From Owenia fusiformis (lineage: Eukaryota > Annelida > Polychaeta > Sabellida > Oweniidae): DNA of 64,000 nt. The stretch spans positions 5,895,730-5,959,729 of the forward strand of contig CAIIXF020000007.1 in NCBI GenBank assembly GCA_903813345.2, read 5' to 3'. Positions 62,696 to 64,000 of this stretch are shown piece by piece. Made by a program: the position numbers and the translations under genes. The number at the start of each line of letters is the position of its first letter. The first letter of the stretch is position 1. The notes under the pieces were generated by a model that made no database searches, was not told where the DNA came from, and worked only from the letters and a program-made list of their open reading frames with translations.

Positions 62696-63237
62696 TTAAC
62701 ATGTACAAGTGTACATAGTACAATGATATTGTATGATATAGGCCTTCATTAAACAATACATAATAATACGCTCTACTCTTTCTGAAAGTTTCTCAGTGGT
62801 AGTTTTTTCAAACATGAATGGCATTGTGGTTGCCTCTGCGTATTTCAAGATGTTCCAGGAAGATTCTGAATCTGAATGAAGAACATGCATATCTCTAAAC
62901 GTGTAAACGCATGCGCAAAGTATAACATTGCAGAAATACATAGGATATTTAATCATGTTTAGCCGATTTTATCCGGGAGAGAAGTCAACGATTTAATGAA
63001 TAAGAGCATGTGTTTTCAATTTTAAACAGATCATTCATCAAATAACCTCGACGATTAACATAAAATAAATTATTTATTTTTTATTTTTTTATGAGAGATG
63101 TGTTATATATATATGTTTGAACCAATGTCAATGCCTGTTGTTCACATTCAGTCTATACTTTTTGGTTAGGATTACTGACGGCCCGGGACTGGCCGGCAGT
63201 GGATCTCTAAAATTCTACTCATAATAATGTATAATGT

Positions 63238-63700
63238 ATTAATGGTAGGCAGGTCAATTAAATTATAACGTATAAAATATCATAATAACTTGTTATTTTA
63301 ATTATTTTAAAGCATGCGGAAATCATTCATTTTTCTAAAAAAGTTTGGTATTGTTTCTCGTTGTTTGTTGCTAAACAAATGTTTATTTGTGATCACTATA
63401 ACATCACAAATACTCACAATAGCAATGTATGACAGGATGGGCAAATTAGAATTACATGTCATGAGACACACCGAATATCAAAATGACAGATCAGATGAGG
63501 TTAGTGCGGCTGTTGCAGAGTGTCACATTAACAGATACATAAGGAGTACCATTGGATTTTATGTACTATCAAGAATAAGTAATAGGACACTGCCAGAGAT
63601 ATACATGGACTCGTATATTGTATGGACAAGGTTGTTACGTTCGAAAATAACAGAAAGTAAAAACAGCAATTAAAATACGATAACAATATATTTATATTTT
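63238..63700 (+). mobile_element. Second copy of the 15148-16210 element (inner part)
   Basis: GTAGGCAGGTCAATTAAATT at 63244 matches the inner part of the right terminal repeat at 16025-16045 in reverse complement, and the match runs through the frame below. The outer terminal repeat is not present, so the copy is truncated at its left. It probably ends near 63650-63700. Confidence 0.65.
63314..63673 (+). CDS. Unknown element-encoded protein, 119 aa
   Basis: Complete frame with ATG at 63314. The N-terminus is basic and hydrophobic (MRKSFIFLKKFG), followed by LLLNKCLFVITITS, a possible short membrane-like segment, then a charged core with DRSDEVSAAVAEC and INRYIRSTIGFYVLS and a basic end (LLRSKITESK). 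The decayed copy at 15649-15915 shares residues 18-106. No known domain was recognised. It may be a fragment of a larger transposon protein, and it need not be expressed. Confidence 0.4.
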   Translation: MRKSFIFLKKFGIVSRCLLLNKCLFVITITSQILTIAMYDRMGKLELHVMRHTEYQNDRSDEVSAAVAECHINRYIRSTIGFYVLSRISNRTLPEIYMDSYIVWTRLLRSKITESKNSN

Positions 63701-63854
63701 GAAAACTAAATAATATAACAATAATATAAAGGAGGTTTAATACTTATGTGATGTCCAATCAATGATACGGCTTATTCTTGATGTCGATAAATGTCGTTGA
63801 CGATACTTGAGAATGTTCCGGATCACGAAATGTTTCAATAATCGTTAATAGTTC

Positions 63855-64000
63855 TCCAATGTTTGTAATAATCCAATAATGTTTGTTGTAATCCTATAAT
63901 GTTCGTATCCAATAATGTTTGATGATAATCCACAAATGTTTGATGATAATCCACAAATGTTTATGATAATCCACGAATATATATGATAATCCGTATATAA
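63855..64000 (+). repeat. Short tandem repeat running off the window edge
   Basis: About 20-base units with AATGTTTGATGATAATCCAC, diverging to GTTTGTAATAATCCAATA on the left and ATATATATGATAATCCG on the right. It continues beyond 64000. Confidence 0.7.

Overview
The window looks like nuclear DNA from an invertebrate animal, most likely marine and possibly lophotrochozoan. It is AT-rich, its genes are interrupted by short phased exons with GT..AG introns, and it is packed with terminal-inverted-repeat (TIR) elements, foldbacks and LINE remains. Nothing in it looks bacterial or organellar. The taxonomic guess is inference; I could not search any database.

Two host genes can be reconstructed. 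The first, on the + strand from 6,193 to 21,113, has 12 coding exons that join in frame into a predicted 1,433-residue secreted protein: signal peptide, seven von Willebrand factor A (vWA) domains and two EGF domains, one before each of the last two vWA domains. All seven vWA domains keep the metal-binding DxSxS, Thr and TDG signatures. This is a matrilin/collagen-VI-like adhesive or matrix architecture. The second gene, on the - strand from 52,907 down to 40,605, carries seven exons that encode TM2 to the C-terminus of a class B1 (secretin-family) peptide-hormone GPCR. Its extracellular domain and TM1 were not found and probably lie upstream of TM2, above 53 kb or beyond the right edge.

The rest is mostly mobile DNA. 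0-6 kb holds palindromic repeats. 7-17 kb (introns of the vWA gene) holds several TIR elements, some nested. 22-35 kb is a repeat field with a 3.7-kb foldback, a hairpin-mosaic region, tandem repeats, and one arm pair of a 12-kb-spaced inverted repeat. 35-40 kb is a decayed LINE retrotransposon (endonuclease plus reverse transcriptase) just downstream of the GPCR 3' end. The GPCR introns carry a 4.3-kb foldback and several miniature elements. 53-64 kb holds a second LINE fossil, an element whose tandem array is full of AGGTCA-type half-sites, and a second copy of an element with a small shared reading frame.

Most short open frames in the window lie in repeats and are not credible genes. The most interesting items are the seven-vWA gene, the tandem duplication of the splice-donor end of the GPCR TM5/loop-3 exon, the AGGTCA-rich array, the inverted pair of first-exon-like segments near 60.5-61.5 kb, and the unknown frame shared by the two copies of the TATACAAGGGGCGATCC element.
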